This document shows, in pieces, positions 32,811-39,389 of a DNA stretch of 64,000 nt. A program made the translations under genes and the position numbers. A model generated the notes under the pieces. That model was not told the origin of the DNA and did no database searches. It saw only the letters and a program-made list of their open reading frames with translations. Source of the stretch: Dysgonomonas sp. PH5-45 (GTDB taxonomy: Bacteria > Bacteroidota > Bacteroidia > Bacteroidales > Dysgonomonadaceae); assembly GCF_029893235.1 (NCBI RefSeq), contig NZ_JARXWE010000009.1, forward strand, positions 1 to 64,000, read 5' to 3'. The stretch's first letter is position 1. Every line of letters starts with the position of its first letter.

Positions 32811-33098
32811 ATGAAAGCAAATAATGATTATATGAGTGGCATTATTAATGGATGTCGCATAATAATAGCTGTTAAATTTATGTGGGCTAGTTATAATGAA
32901 TCTCTATTCATTTGCACAGTTGACCAGCTTGCGACTGTATTGAAAAAGCATAGTAACGAAAAGGGAATAGAATTTATAAAAGAATTCGACCCTCAAAAAC
33001 TTACCTTCAAACGAATTGCAAAAGCACAGCTATTGAAATGGTCTGAGATGGATACAGAAGCGCACTTATATTTAAAAAATCACTACTATTTTAATTAA
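32811..33098 (+). CDS. Hypothetical phage protein
   Basis: ATG 32811 gives 95 residues (MKANNDYMSGIING). An in-frame ATG at 32781 lies inside the previous gene and is less likely. No motif recognised. Confidence 0.5.
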   Translation: MKANNDYMSGIINGCRIIIAVKFMWASYNESLFICTVDQLATVLKKHSNEKGIEFIKEFDPQKLTFKRIAKAQLLKWSEMDTEAHLYLKNHYYFN

Positions 33099-33104
33099 AA
33101 TACC

Positions 33105-33362
33105 ATGACAACAAAATTATATATTGTACCTCGTTATTGTCCTAAATATAACGAGGTACTTCTGTTTTATTACGATGACAGAAAGCAGTTAGTTTGTTTT
33201 TGTCAGTCTGAAGGGCATAGTGTAGCCGATTACGGATATTATAAAAACAGCACAAAGCCAGTACCCACAGAAAAACAAGACGAAGCCGAAAAGCTTATAA
33301 AATCATATACCGAAGGTGAAGACTTCTTTATCGAATCAAGCAAATTAAAGTTTGCTAGTTAA
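33105..33362 (+). CDS. Hypothetical phage protein
   Basis: The 85-residue protein has a Tyr-rich N-terminus (IVPRYCPKYNEVLLFYYDD) and a Lys/Glu C-terminal helix. It is 6 bp downstream of its neighbour. Function unknown. Confidence 0.55.
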   Translation: MTTKLYIVPRYCPKYNEVLLFYYDDRKQLVCFCQSEGHSVADYGYYKNSTKPVPTEKQDEAEKLIKSYTEGEDFFIESSKLKFAS

Positions 33363-33384
33363 TAACCTATCAAAGATTAGAACA

Positions 33385-33783
33385 ATGAAAACAGCTATTA
33401 TAAATTGGGAAAATGCATACGAAAACGATTTAGTTCGTGAAACAATGGAGATATGCGAAATCGATGACGTGTTAGCATGGTTTGAAGGGGATCCGGATGA
33501 ATTAAGGATCAACAGCGAAACGGTTTTGTTTATAGATATACAAAATCCAGAACACACCCGCCAAACTGTTATTTATTTAGATGGTAGTTATCAAGTTGAT
33601 GAAACCGAAATAATTAAACGCCTTACAGAATTTTATTCTGTAGATGAAAATGGATCCGACTCTTTCGACCTGTATTATAACAAAACCGAATCCACTAACG
33701 AAAATATGAAAAACCTTAAAAACGGAATAGCCTACAGAGGCGGCAAAGGTTATATTTATTCTCTGTACACATCTAAAAATTGA
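33385..33783 (+). CDS. Hypothetical acidic phage protein
   Basis: ATG 33385 (MKTAIINWENAYENDL) is preferred to an upstream in-frame start because the latter overlaps the previous gene. The 132-residue acidic protein has no membrane span. Acidic small phage proteins are sometimes anti-defence DNA mimics, but nothing here proves it. Confidence 0.55.
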   Translation: MKTAIINWENAYENDLVRETMEICEIDDVLAWFEGDPDELRINSETVLFIDIQNPEHTRQTVIYLDGSYQVDETEIIKRLTEFYSVDENGSDSFDLYYNKTESTNENMKNLKNGIAYRGGKGYIYSLYTSKN

Positions 33784-33974
33784 ATAGTTATGAAAAGATA
33801 AAATTGGAATTAACTCCTGCTCAATACTCTATACTAACTACCATCTTGAACAAAGTTGAAGAGTGCATGAGTTGGGATGATGATCTACAGGAATATGCTG
33901 ATGGCGCGCGCTTCCTTATGTCGCTGGATAAAACAGAATACGCAGTATTTAAGAGACTTATAAACAACGTTTAA
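33780..33974 (+). CDS. Hypothetical phage protein with TTG start
   Basis: A 64-codon frame from TTG 33780 (MNSYEKIKLELTPAQYSIL) overlaps the previous stop by 4 bp. There is no in-frame ATG before residue 24. The helical peptide shares the TTG-AAT-nnT-TAT-GAA opening with the small gene at 34631. Confidence 0.45.
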   Translation: MNSYEKIKLELTPAQYSILTTILNKVEECMSWDDDLQEYADGARFLMSLDKTEYAVFKRLINNV

Positions 33975-33986
33975 AAGATTAATAAT

Positions 33987-34577
33987 ATGGACAGATTAAA
34001 CAAACAATTTGAGATACACACTATATCACGTCAAACTCTTATTGACTATGGGTATGACGAAGATATAGTCATGCAACTAAGTGATAGTGATATGCAAAGT
34101 ATTGCTTCCGATCTGAATAGCTCCTATACTGAGTGGAACAACCTGTTCGGTTCTGATATGAGCATAATCCCCGAAAAATATATAAACCAAATAACTAAAG
34201 AAAATATGAAAAAGATTGATTTAAGCACATTCGAAAATTGCTGTAAATACTTAGAAATTGCGCCGAATTTACCAGATGTATCAATGTTGCCGGCTACACA
34301 CGCAAAAGCATTAGTAAGCAACTATAGATTATGGGTTATCGCCGAAGCATGGAACAAAGAAGATAATTTTATCCCAGACTACGATAACGACAGCCAAAGA
34401 AAATATTATGCATGGTTTTGGAAATACAAAGAAGGTTTCCGTTTCAACGATTCGACGTACTATTACTCGAATGCCTGCACTGGTGGCGGCTCCCACCTTT
34501 GCTTTAAAACCCCCGAACGGGCAAAACAATTTGCGGAGATGTTTATTGACTTACATAACGATGTATTGCTTTTCTAA
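33987..34577 (+). CDS. DGR target protein 3 (remote target)
   Basis: This 196-residue protein has an extra N-terminal part of about 70 residues, then the family layout of targets 1 and 2: VIAEAWNKEDNFIPDYDN near residue 120, KYYAWF near 138, the variable segment at about 150-172 and LCFKTPERAKQFAEMFIDL at the end. It lies 20 kb from the reverse transcriptase in another operon, yet its variable repeat matches the same template. No signal peptide. Confidence 0.82.
   Translation: MDRLNKQFEIHTISRQTLIDYGYDEDIVMQLSDSDMQSIASDLNSSYTEWNNLFGSDMSIIPEKYINQITKENMKKIDLSTFENCCKYLEIAPNLPDVSMLPATHAKALVSNYRLWVIAEAWNKEDNFIPDYDNDSQRKYYAWFWKYKEGFRFNDSTYYYSNACTGGGSHLCFKTPERAKQFAEMFIDLHNDVLLF
34434..34502 (+). repeat. 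DGR variable repeat VR3, remote
   Basis: It aligns without gaps to template 13870-13938 (offset 20,564). Of ten differences nine are at template adenines and one is C to G at template position 13893. It is less diverged than VR1 or VR2, so it may have been rewritten more recently or less often. Confidence 0.9.
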
Positions 34578-34630
34578 TAACCACAGAATTAGGCAGTATG
34601 CTATTTTGTTTACTGCCTAATCTATAAATT

Positions 34631-34756
34631 TTGAATAACTATGAAACGGATTTTTGTGATGTACTTAATTTTGATACAGAAAAAGACACTCGCAATGCGT
34701 ATTTGCTATTAAGCAAACGTAATCTTCACAGATACAGTTATCAACTTGTAAAATAA
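34631..34756 (+). CDS. Possible 41-residue peptide with TTG start
   Basis: TTG 34631 opens 41 residues (NNYETDFCDVLNFDTEKD at the start) to TAA 34754-34756. The ATG at 34641 is in another frame and gives only 23 residues. The balanced charge pattern and similarity of its start to 33780 favour the TTG frame, weakly. Confidence 0.35.
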   Translation: MNNYETDFCDVLNFDTEKDTRNAYLLLSKRNLHRYSYQLVK

Positions 34757-34763
34757 AATAATC

Positions 34764-34844
34764 ATGTTTATACTAATAATTATAGTCATTGGAATGATCC
34801 TTTCATTCTTTAAAGAGATTTTCAAACCTTTCAATCCTAAATAA
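34764..34844 (+). CDS. 26-residue membrane peptide
   Basis: ATG 34764 encodes a hydrophobic N-terminus (MFILIIIVIGMILSFF) and a Lys/Pro tail. It ends 3 bp before the next start codon. Function unknown. Confidence 0.45.
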   Translation: MFILIIIVIGMILSFFKEIFKPFNPK

Positions 34845-34847
34845 GCT

Positions 34848-35185
34848 ATGACAATAACAATTTCAAAAATAGTAAATGAAGCTATTCTAATTTTTAAAAG
34901 GAATAATGCCTCTGAAAAATTCAGTATTTCTTTTGATGAGAAAATAAGAAGTTACCCAAACGGCGTATATTGTCATGCTGTAATTATACAATGGGATATG
35001 TTTTTCGACTATATATGTGGCAATGGGTGGATGTACGGGCAAGGCAACCACATTTTTTTGACGATAACGGAAATATTATAAGTAAAGAGATTTTTAAAAA
35101 CAACACGTATATGTTAAAAGACTTCATGGCGTTTGAATATAGTGGACAAAATATAATTGAATATTTATCTACCCTAAGAATATAA
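34848..35185 (+). pseudogene. Small phage gene split by a frameshift in a T7 run
   Basis: The frame from ATG 34848 reads to GQGNHIF near 35053 and then ends out of register at 35081. From the run of seven T at 35053-35059 a second frame continues naturally as FFDDNGNIISKEIFKNN to a stop at 35185. Joined, they make a protein of about 111 residues. Either one T was gained or lost, or slippage restores it. Confidence 0.65.
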
Positions 35186-35252
35186 TATACTTACTGAACA
35201 AAAAGAAACGTGAACTTTTTTAAAATATCACCCAATTTTTAAATAAATCAAT

Positions 35253-35924
35253 ATGGAAAAGAAGTATGTAGCATATTATCGTGTATCAACACAAAGACAA
35301 GGTATATCGGGGCTTGGTCTTAATGCACAACGAAAAGATGTCGGTACATTCTTGTCCATACACGGAGGGGAATTAGTCACTGAGTACCAAGATATTGAAA
35401 GCGGGAAAAAGAATGACCGTCCAAACCTCATCCGGGCTATTGATGACTGTGAAAAACAAAATGCAATACTTTTGATTGCTAAATTAGACCGACTAAGTCG
35501 TAATGCTCCTTTCATTCTCACACTACAAGATTCAAAAGTAAATTTTGTTTGCTGTGATATGCCTGACGCCAATTCTATGACTATTGGAATAATGGCTATT
35601 CTCGCACAAGATGAAAGGAAACGCACCAGTCAACGCACCAGATCTGCGTTAGATATAAAAAAATCGAATGGAGTAAAATTAGGGAATCCTAGATGGGAGG
35701 AGGCTTTAACCCATGACGTTCAAAAGAAAGGAGCTATGGCTAACCGCTTAAAATCTATTAATCACCCCGCAAATAAAAAAGCTGCTGCATTTGCGTTAGT
35801 ATTACGAAAAAATGGACTCACACTACAAGAAATTGCAGACGAACTAAATAAAAATGAATTCAGAACACCCAAAGGTTGCCCTTGGATTCCCAGTTCTGTC
35901 GGCAGACTATTAAATAGAGCATAG
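35253..35924 (+). CDS. Serine recombinase (resolvase/invertase)
   Basis: The 223-residue protein has YYRVSTQRQG (catalytic Ser10), LLIAKLDRLSRN near residue 70 with the conserved arginines, ERKRTSQRTRSAL near 125 (E helix), and a C-terminal HTH (LTLQEIADELNKNEFRTPKG). It is resolvase-sized, not a large serine integrase. It could invert or resolve phage DNA. It is followed 2 bp later by a divergent paralog. Confidence 0.88.
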   Translation: MEKKYVAYYRVSTQRQGISGLGLNAQRKDVGTFLSIHGGELVTEYQDIESGKKNDRPNLIRAIDDCEKQNAILLIAKLDRLSRNAPFILTLQDSKVNFVCCDMPDANSMTIGIMAILAQDERKRTSQRTRSALDIKKSNGVKLGNPRWEEALTHDVQKKGAMANRLKSINHPANKKAAAFALVLRKNGLTLQEIADELNKNEFRTPKGCPWIPSSVGRLLNRA

Positions 35925-35926
35925 AT

Positions 35927-36523
35927 ATGAAAAAATATGTTTTTTACTCGCCTAATAAGCAAAAGAAAAAAGTAGAATATGATTTCTGTTTTGTTTCAAA
36001 ATGTATCCAAGGAAAAATAATTGAAAAGTATATCGGCAAAACCAATCTAAAACAAGCTGCGGAATATGCTCTCGAAAATAAAATAATATTAGTGGTAGCT
36101 CTATTGCAGCATTTGGGCGACACACCCAAAGGAATAATAGGAGTGTGCAGAGAGATCGGTTTTGAAAATATTGTTTGTTGTGATGTATCTCTTCTAAGCG
36201 AGAGAGTTATAGTGGATCTATGTTATTACAGACAGCAGCACAAAATATATTCCTCAATATGTAGTTCCATAGGCAAGAAAGGTAAAGGTACGTCCAGTAA
36301 TTTCACGCTTGCAGGACGTAAAAAAGGAGCTGAGGCTAACAAACAAAAATCGCAGAAGGATCCGGCAAATAAAAAAGCTATTCCGGAAATAATCAGATTA
36401 CGAAAATTAGGTATGACAGGACAAGAAATCGCCGATAGTTTGAACGATCAGGGATTGCGAACGCCAACAGGTAAACTTTGGATAGCCAGTAGTGTATTGC
36501 GATTAGTAGAGCGAAATCAGTAA
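35927..36523 (+). CDS. Degenerate serine recombinase paralog
   Basis: In this 198-residue protein the C-terminal domain (KKGAEANKQKSQKDPANKKA, then MTGQEIADSLNDQGLRTPTG and LWIASSVLRLVER) closely follows the upstream recombinase. The catalytic part is eroded: YVFYSPNK replaces YYRVST, and no LDRLSR is present. It probably binds the same DNA sites without cutting, as a partner or regulator. Confidence 0.75.
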   Translation: MKKYVFYSPNKQKKKVEYDFCFVSKCIQGKIIEKYIGKTNLKQAAEYALENKIILVVALLQHLGDTPKGIIGVCREIGFENIVCCDVSLLSERVIVDLCYYRQQHKIYSSICSSIGKKGKGTSSNFTLAGRKKGAEANKQKSQKDPANKKAIPEIIRLRKLGMTGQEIADSLNDQGLRTPTGKLWIASSVLRLVERNQ

Positions 36524-36576
36524 TGATTTTTCTACAAAATTATCTATAAGAAAGAAATATTTAAAATTTACGATAT

Positions 36577-36804
36577 ATGAAAACTTTAAGTCAAGCTCAA
36601 ATAGCAGAATTGAATAATTGGATATCAAACCAATATGACGGCTTAGATAAATTCTATCAAAGTTTATCAGAGATAAGTATGGCGTATGCCAGAATGTATG
36701 TAACTCTATCAGATATGAACGCTTCTGATGAGGCTATATCCATTGGTAAGAAACAAGATTTATATGTACTTTCAGAATTAATGAATATATTTAAGCCTGA
36801 ATAG
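36577..36804 (+). CDS. Hypothetical helical phage protein
   Basis: The 75-residue protein is all helical with a Met/Tyr-rich centre and no motif. It is separate by 53 bp from the recombinase pair. Function unknown. Confidence 0.5.
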   Translation: MKTLSQAQIAELNNWISNQYDGLDKFYQSLSEISMAYARMYVTLSDMNASDEAISIGKKQDLYVLSELMNIFKPE

Positions 36805-36831
36805 TTAATCACAAGAATTGGAGGTTGTATT

Positions 36832-37026
36832 ATGAATTACCCAGAAACGTTAAGAGATACGATTGAAGTATTAGAAATTATTAGTAAATATACAAACGAA
36901 CCTTTGGAATTTGAGGATGGTTATGCATCTGCCGATTTGGATACGACCCAACTATCCAGCGAAGAAATAGAGTTTTTACAACAGAAAGGGTGTTCAATCT
37001 CAGAGGGACTTATATCTTTCAGATGA
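36832..37026 (+). CDS. Hypothetical acidic phage protein with strong Shine-Dalgarno
   Basis: The 64-residue acidic protein (pI low by inspection) is preceded by AATTGGAGG 8 bp before its ATG. Such a strong ribosome site is uncommon in this host group and recurs before the next gene, suggesting high-level expression. No family recognised. Confidence 0.55.
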   Translation: MNYPETLRDTIEVLEIISKYTNEPLEFEDGYASADLDTTQLSSEEIEFLQQKGCSISEGLISFR

Positions 37027-37043
37027 AAATTGGAGGCAGTACC

Positions 37044-37391
37044 ATGAAGATAAACGATTGGCTAACTAACAGTAAAATAATAGAAGAATCTGAGGACAAG
37101 ACCCAGCAACTTCAAGATGTTCAACGACTCCACAAGACCTTTTTAGATATACCTAACAAGCATATAGAAGAATATCAAAAGCTAATTGTAGACAGGCTTA
37201 GTAAGTCTATCAATGCTGGCGGAAGTGTGAATTTCTACAATCCACATCTTAGTTGTTTGATAGGTATCGCACGAACGATTGACGATTTTAAAAGATTATA
37301 TTTCGAAAATGGAGTCGAAGTGATGATGGTATTTGTTCGTCCCGATGGGACAGCTATAAGTGAAGACGAAGAAATTACTACAGATTTTTAA
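37044..37391 (+). CDS. Hypothetical phage protein with strong Shine-Dalgarno
   Basis: ATG 37044 (MKINDWLTNSKII) is chosen because AATTGGAGG precedes it. The 115-residue product is helical at first and then has an acidic tail (SEDEEITTDF). It overlaps the converging gene by 4 bp. Function unknown. Confidence 0.55.
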   Translation: MKINDWLTNSKIIEESEDKTQQLQDVQRLHKTFLDIPNKHIEEYQKLIVDRLSKSINAGGSVNFYNPHLSCLIGIARTIDDFKRLYFENGVEVMMVFVRPDGTAISEDEEITTDF

Positions 37392-38008
37392 CCCAACACA
37401 ATTCCGGCTTTCCTCACTTCTTCCATAAACCGTTGTTTTTTATCAGGAGATATGTGTAGCTCATAGCCCAATAGATTGATATTATTTTTTTCAGGGAGAA
37501 CGACTACGCAAGATTGTGCGCCATTTGACTCATCGGATTTTTTCATATTGGTGGCATCAATATACATTTTGTAATAGTCGCGCTTAAGAAAGGGGTCACT
37601 TGTAGTCGTTATCAGGTCGTTTAGTTCGAGGAGTACATCTTCTTTTGTACGTACACCATCCTCCAGATTTTTACGTATTGCTTCCATTCGGGCATTAGCG
37701 TCACCGACAGCTTCTTCGGAGGGGAAGAACAATCCTTTCTTTTTGGCATATTCTGCCAGGTGTTTATCCAACAACTCCTCAAATTCTATTTGAGCCTGAG
37801 CCAGTTTACGTTGGGCATTTTCGGAAGCAAAGAAAGGTTGTGCCGCACTGGAGTTTTCTGCTTCGGATATATACCCGGCAGTTTCGCGCCAAGCCCTTTG
37901 TTTATTTCCATATAACAGAAATAGCATACACGCACCATAGATAAGATCGTCTTTGGTTCGAGCGGCATTTGCTTTTAGGTTTTTAGCCGTTGTTTGCTTC
38001 TTGCCCAT
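37388..38008 (-). CDS. Putative terminase small subunit-like protein
   Basis: The 206-residue protein has a helical AWRETAGYISEAENSSAAQPFF segment near residues 38-60, split here, that resembles the HTH of small terminases (the A-Y-x-x-A-G-Y pattern), a long helix, and a C-terminal conserved part. The assignment is tentative because the large subunit lies 18 kb away on the other strand. It overlaps its upstream neighbour by 26 bp. Confidence 0.4.
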   Translation of the reverse strand: MGKKQTTAKNLKANAARTKDDLIYGACMLFLLYGNKQRAWRETAGYISEAENSSAAQPFFASENAQRKLAQAQIEFEELLDKHLAEYAKKKGLFFPSEEAVGDANARMEAIRKNLEDGVRTKEDVLLELNDLITTTSDPFLKRDYYKMYIDATNMKKSDESNGAQSCVVVLPEKNNINLLGYELHISPDKKQRFMEEVRKAGIVLG

Positions 38009-38339
38009 CAGGATTTAGGTGTTTATTTATCAGGTTTTGCACTTCGTTACGAAATTCGGCATTGGAAGCGAACAAGCTATTCATGGCGAACGATATTGCT
38101 CCGAAGTTTTCCAACGCAGTCCCGTCCTTCTGGTCCATGAGATGACGAAGAAGCCCATACCCGAATTGTTCCGAACTGTACCCAAGCGTAAAAACAGGCA
38201 CAGGTAAGAATCCATCCTGAACGGTCTCATCCCCTTTTTTGATATACTTGGGTCGTTTTACATCTACTACGACTTTTTCATTATAGGCTCTGAATTCGTA
38301 GTTACCGGTTTTCAGTGATTTGTTATTATTTTTTCCCAT
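37983..38339 (-). CDS. Hypothetical phage protein
   Basis: ATG 38339 (MGKNNNKSLKTGNYEF) gives 118 residues with a Lys/Asn-rich N-terminus and a helical C-terminus. A consensus promoter lies 25 bp upstream. It leads a two-gene unit with the terminase-like protein. Confidence 0.55.
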   Translation of the reverse strand: MGKNNNKSLKTGNYEFRAYNEKVVVDVKRPKYIKKGDETVQDGFLPVPVFTLGYSSEQFGYGLLRHLMDQKDGTALENFGAISFAMNSLFASNAEFRNEVQNLINKHLNPDGQEANNG

Positions 38340-38363
38340 ACTTAAAGGATTGATTGTTAAAGA

Positions 38364-38395
38364 CAAATTTAGTTGCTTTATACACTAAAACCAAA
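38364..38395 (-). promoter_or_regulatory. Leftward Bacteroidetes promoter
   Basis: On the minus strand TTTG (38395-38392), a 20-bp spacer, and TAAATTTG (38371-38364) match the consensus exactly, 25 bp before the start codon at 38339. Confidence 0.8.
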
Positions 38396-38432
38396 TTAAT
38401 TTGTATATTTGTATAAAATAGGATGCGCCTCA

Positions 38433-38456
38433 GATATTTCAAGCAAGCTTGATATC
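38433..38456. other. Hairpin in the 38.4-kb intergenic region
   Basis: GATAT-TT-CAAGC at 38433-38444 pairs with GCTTGATATC at 38447-38456 with a two-base bulge. It lies in a 233-bp gap between two leftward genes, upstream of the promoter. It may terminate the leftward tail operon. Confidence 0.4.
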
Positions 38457-38572
38457 GTTAGGCTGCCACTATTTTTGTAATTCCATGAGTTTGAAAATTT
38501 TGTTTTCATAGTATTTTTTTTAGAACACGATCGACCGCTTCTTTATTTGTGATAGATAGGAGCGGTTTTTGC

Positions 38573-38899
38573 TTAAACCAATCTGAACCAATTATAAAGT
38601 TTTCTGTGTTTTAAATATACAGGATCCATATCATGTAAATAGGCTTCCTTTTCGAAGGAAATATTACGATAAGCATCCCTTTTATTTTTGTATTGTAGCA
38701 GCCGAACAACCCATTCAATGCCATACCAGATATAGAAAAACAAGTAAAGCATTTCCCTCATCTGCGCTGTATGAATGGACTCATGGTTGATTGTTCTATC
38801 CGATATCGGTTTATACTCTTTTCGGGCAAATATTACGCCGAATAAATTTAAGGCGACAAAGCCTTTGGTTGGTAATAATTTGTTATAGATTATTTTCAT
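38573..38899 (-). CDS. Small HExxH metal-binding protein
   Basis: The 108-residue protein has NHESIHTAQ near residue 38, an HExxH zinc-peptidase motif, followed by an aromatic membrane-like helix (MLYLFFYIWYGIEWVV). Similar short proteins recur in Bacteroidetes phages and genomes. At the end of the structural region it could have a lysis or envelope role, but the activity is unproven. Confidence 0.65.
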   Translation of the reverse strand: MKIIYNKLLPTKGFVALNLFGVIFARKEYKPISDRTINHESIHTAQMREMLYLFFYIWYGIEWVVRLLQYKNKRDAYRNISFEKEAYLHDMDPVYLKHRKLYNWFRLV

Positions 38900-38906
38900 A
38901 TATTTG
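38879..38906 (+). promoter_or_regulatory. Weak rightward promoter for the lipoprotein gene
   Basis: TTTG at 38879-38882 and TATATTTG at 38899-38906 are present, but the spacer is 16 bp, shorter than the usual 19-21. The -7 element fits and lies 26 bp before the ATG. Confidence 0.45.
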
Positions 38907-38931
38907 TAATGTTCTAAAAAATTATATACTG

Positions 38932-39381
38932 ATGAGAAAGATATTTTACATACTGTTTTCGATTTGTCTACTAACAGCTTGTTCTAGTGACGACCCTATT
39001 ACTGATGATGGAGGGAACAATGGAACTATAAATCCAAACGCAGAACTTATTTTTAATGAACCATTATTACTTTTTGGTAAAAGTAAACAAGAAGTAAAAG
39101 CCAGCGAAACAAGAGATCTTGTCGAAGGAGCAGAAGCATCTTTCAAAGAAGTAAAAGGTAATTTGCAATATGTCATAAATTATATGTTTACAAACGATAA
39201 ACTAACCGAAATTACTGTTGTTATAGAAAACCAACCTACAGATAGGTATAGTGAAACTGTTACATCTTTATCTAAAAAATACACAAAAGATAAAAATAAA
39301 GATATGTTCTATGCTGATTCCTATTATATATACCCAGTAGCTTCAGTTGACAAAACATCGTGGATTTATATGCCTAAATAA
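38932..39381 (+). CDS. Prophage-encoded lipoprotein (moron candidate)
   Basis: ATG 38932 gives 149 residues: signal peptide MRKIFYILFSICLLTACSS with lipobox LTAC, an Asp/Asn/Gly-rich linker, and a beta-rich domain. It is the only plus-strand gene between 37.4 and 56.2 kb and has its own promoter-like sequence, so it could be expressed from the lysogen. Surface lipoproteins of this kind sometimes block superinfection. Confidence 0.65.
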   Translation: MRKIFYILFSICLLTACSSDDPITDDGGNNGTINPNAELIFNEPLLLFGKSKQEVKASETRDLVEGAEASFKEVKGNLQYVINYMFTNDKLTEITVVIENQPTDRYSETVTSLSKKYTKDKNKDMFYADSYYIYPVASVDKTSWIYMPK

Positions 39382-39389
39382 TAGATAGT

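Noticed and set aside
38534-38572. ACCGCT/AGCGGTTTTT hairpin as a plus-strand terminator
   Set aside because: No plus-strand gene lies upstream, and on the minus strand the T run is missing; left unassigned.
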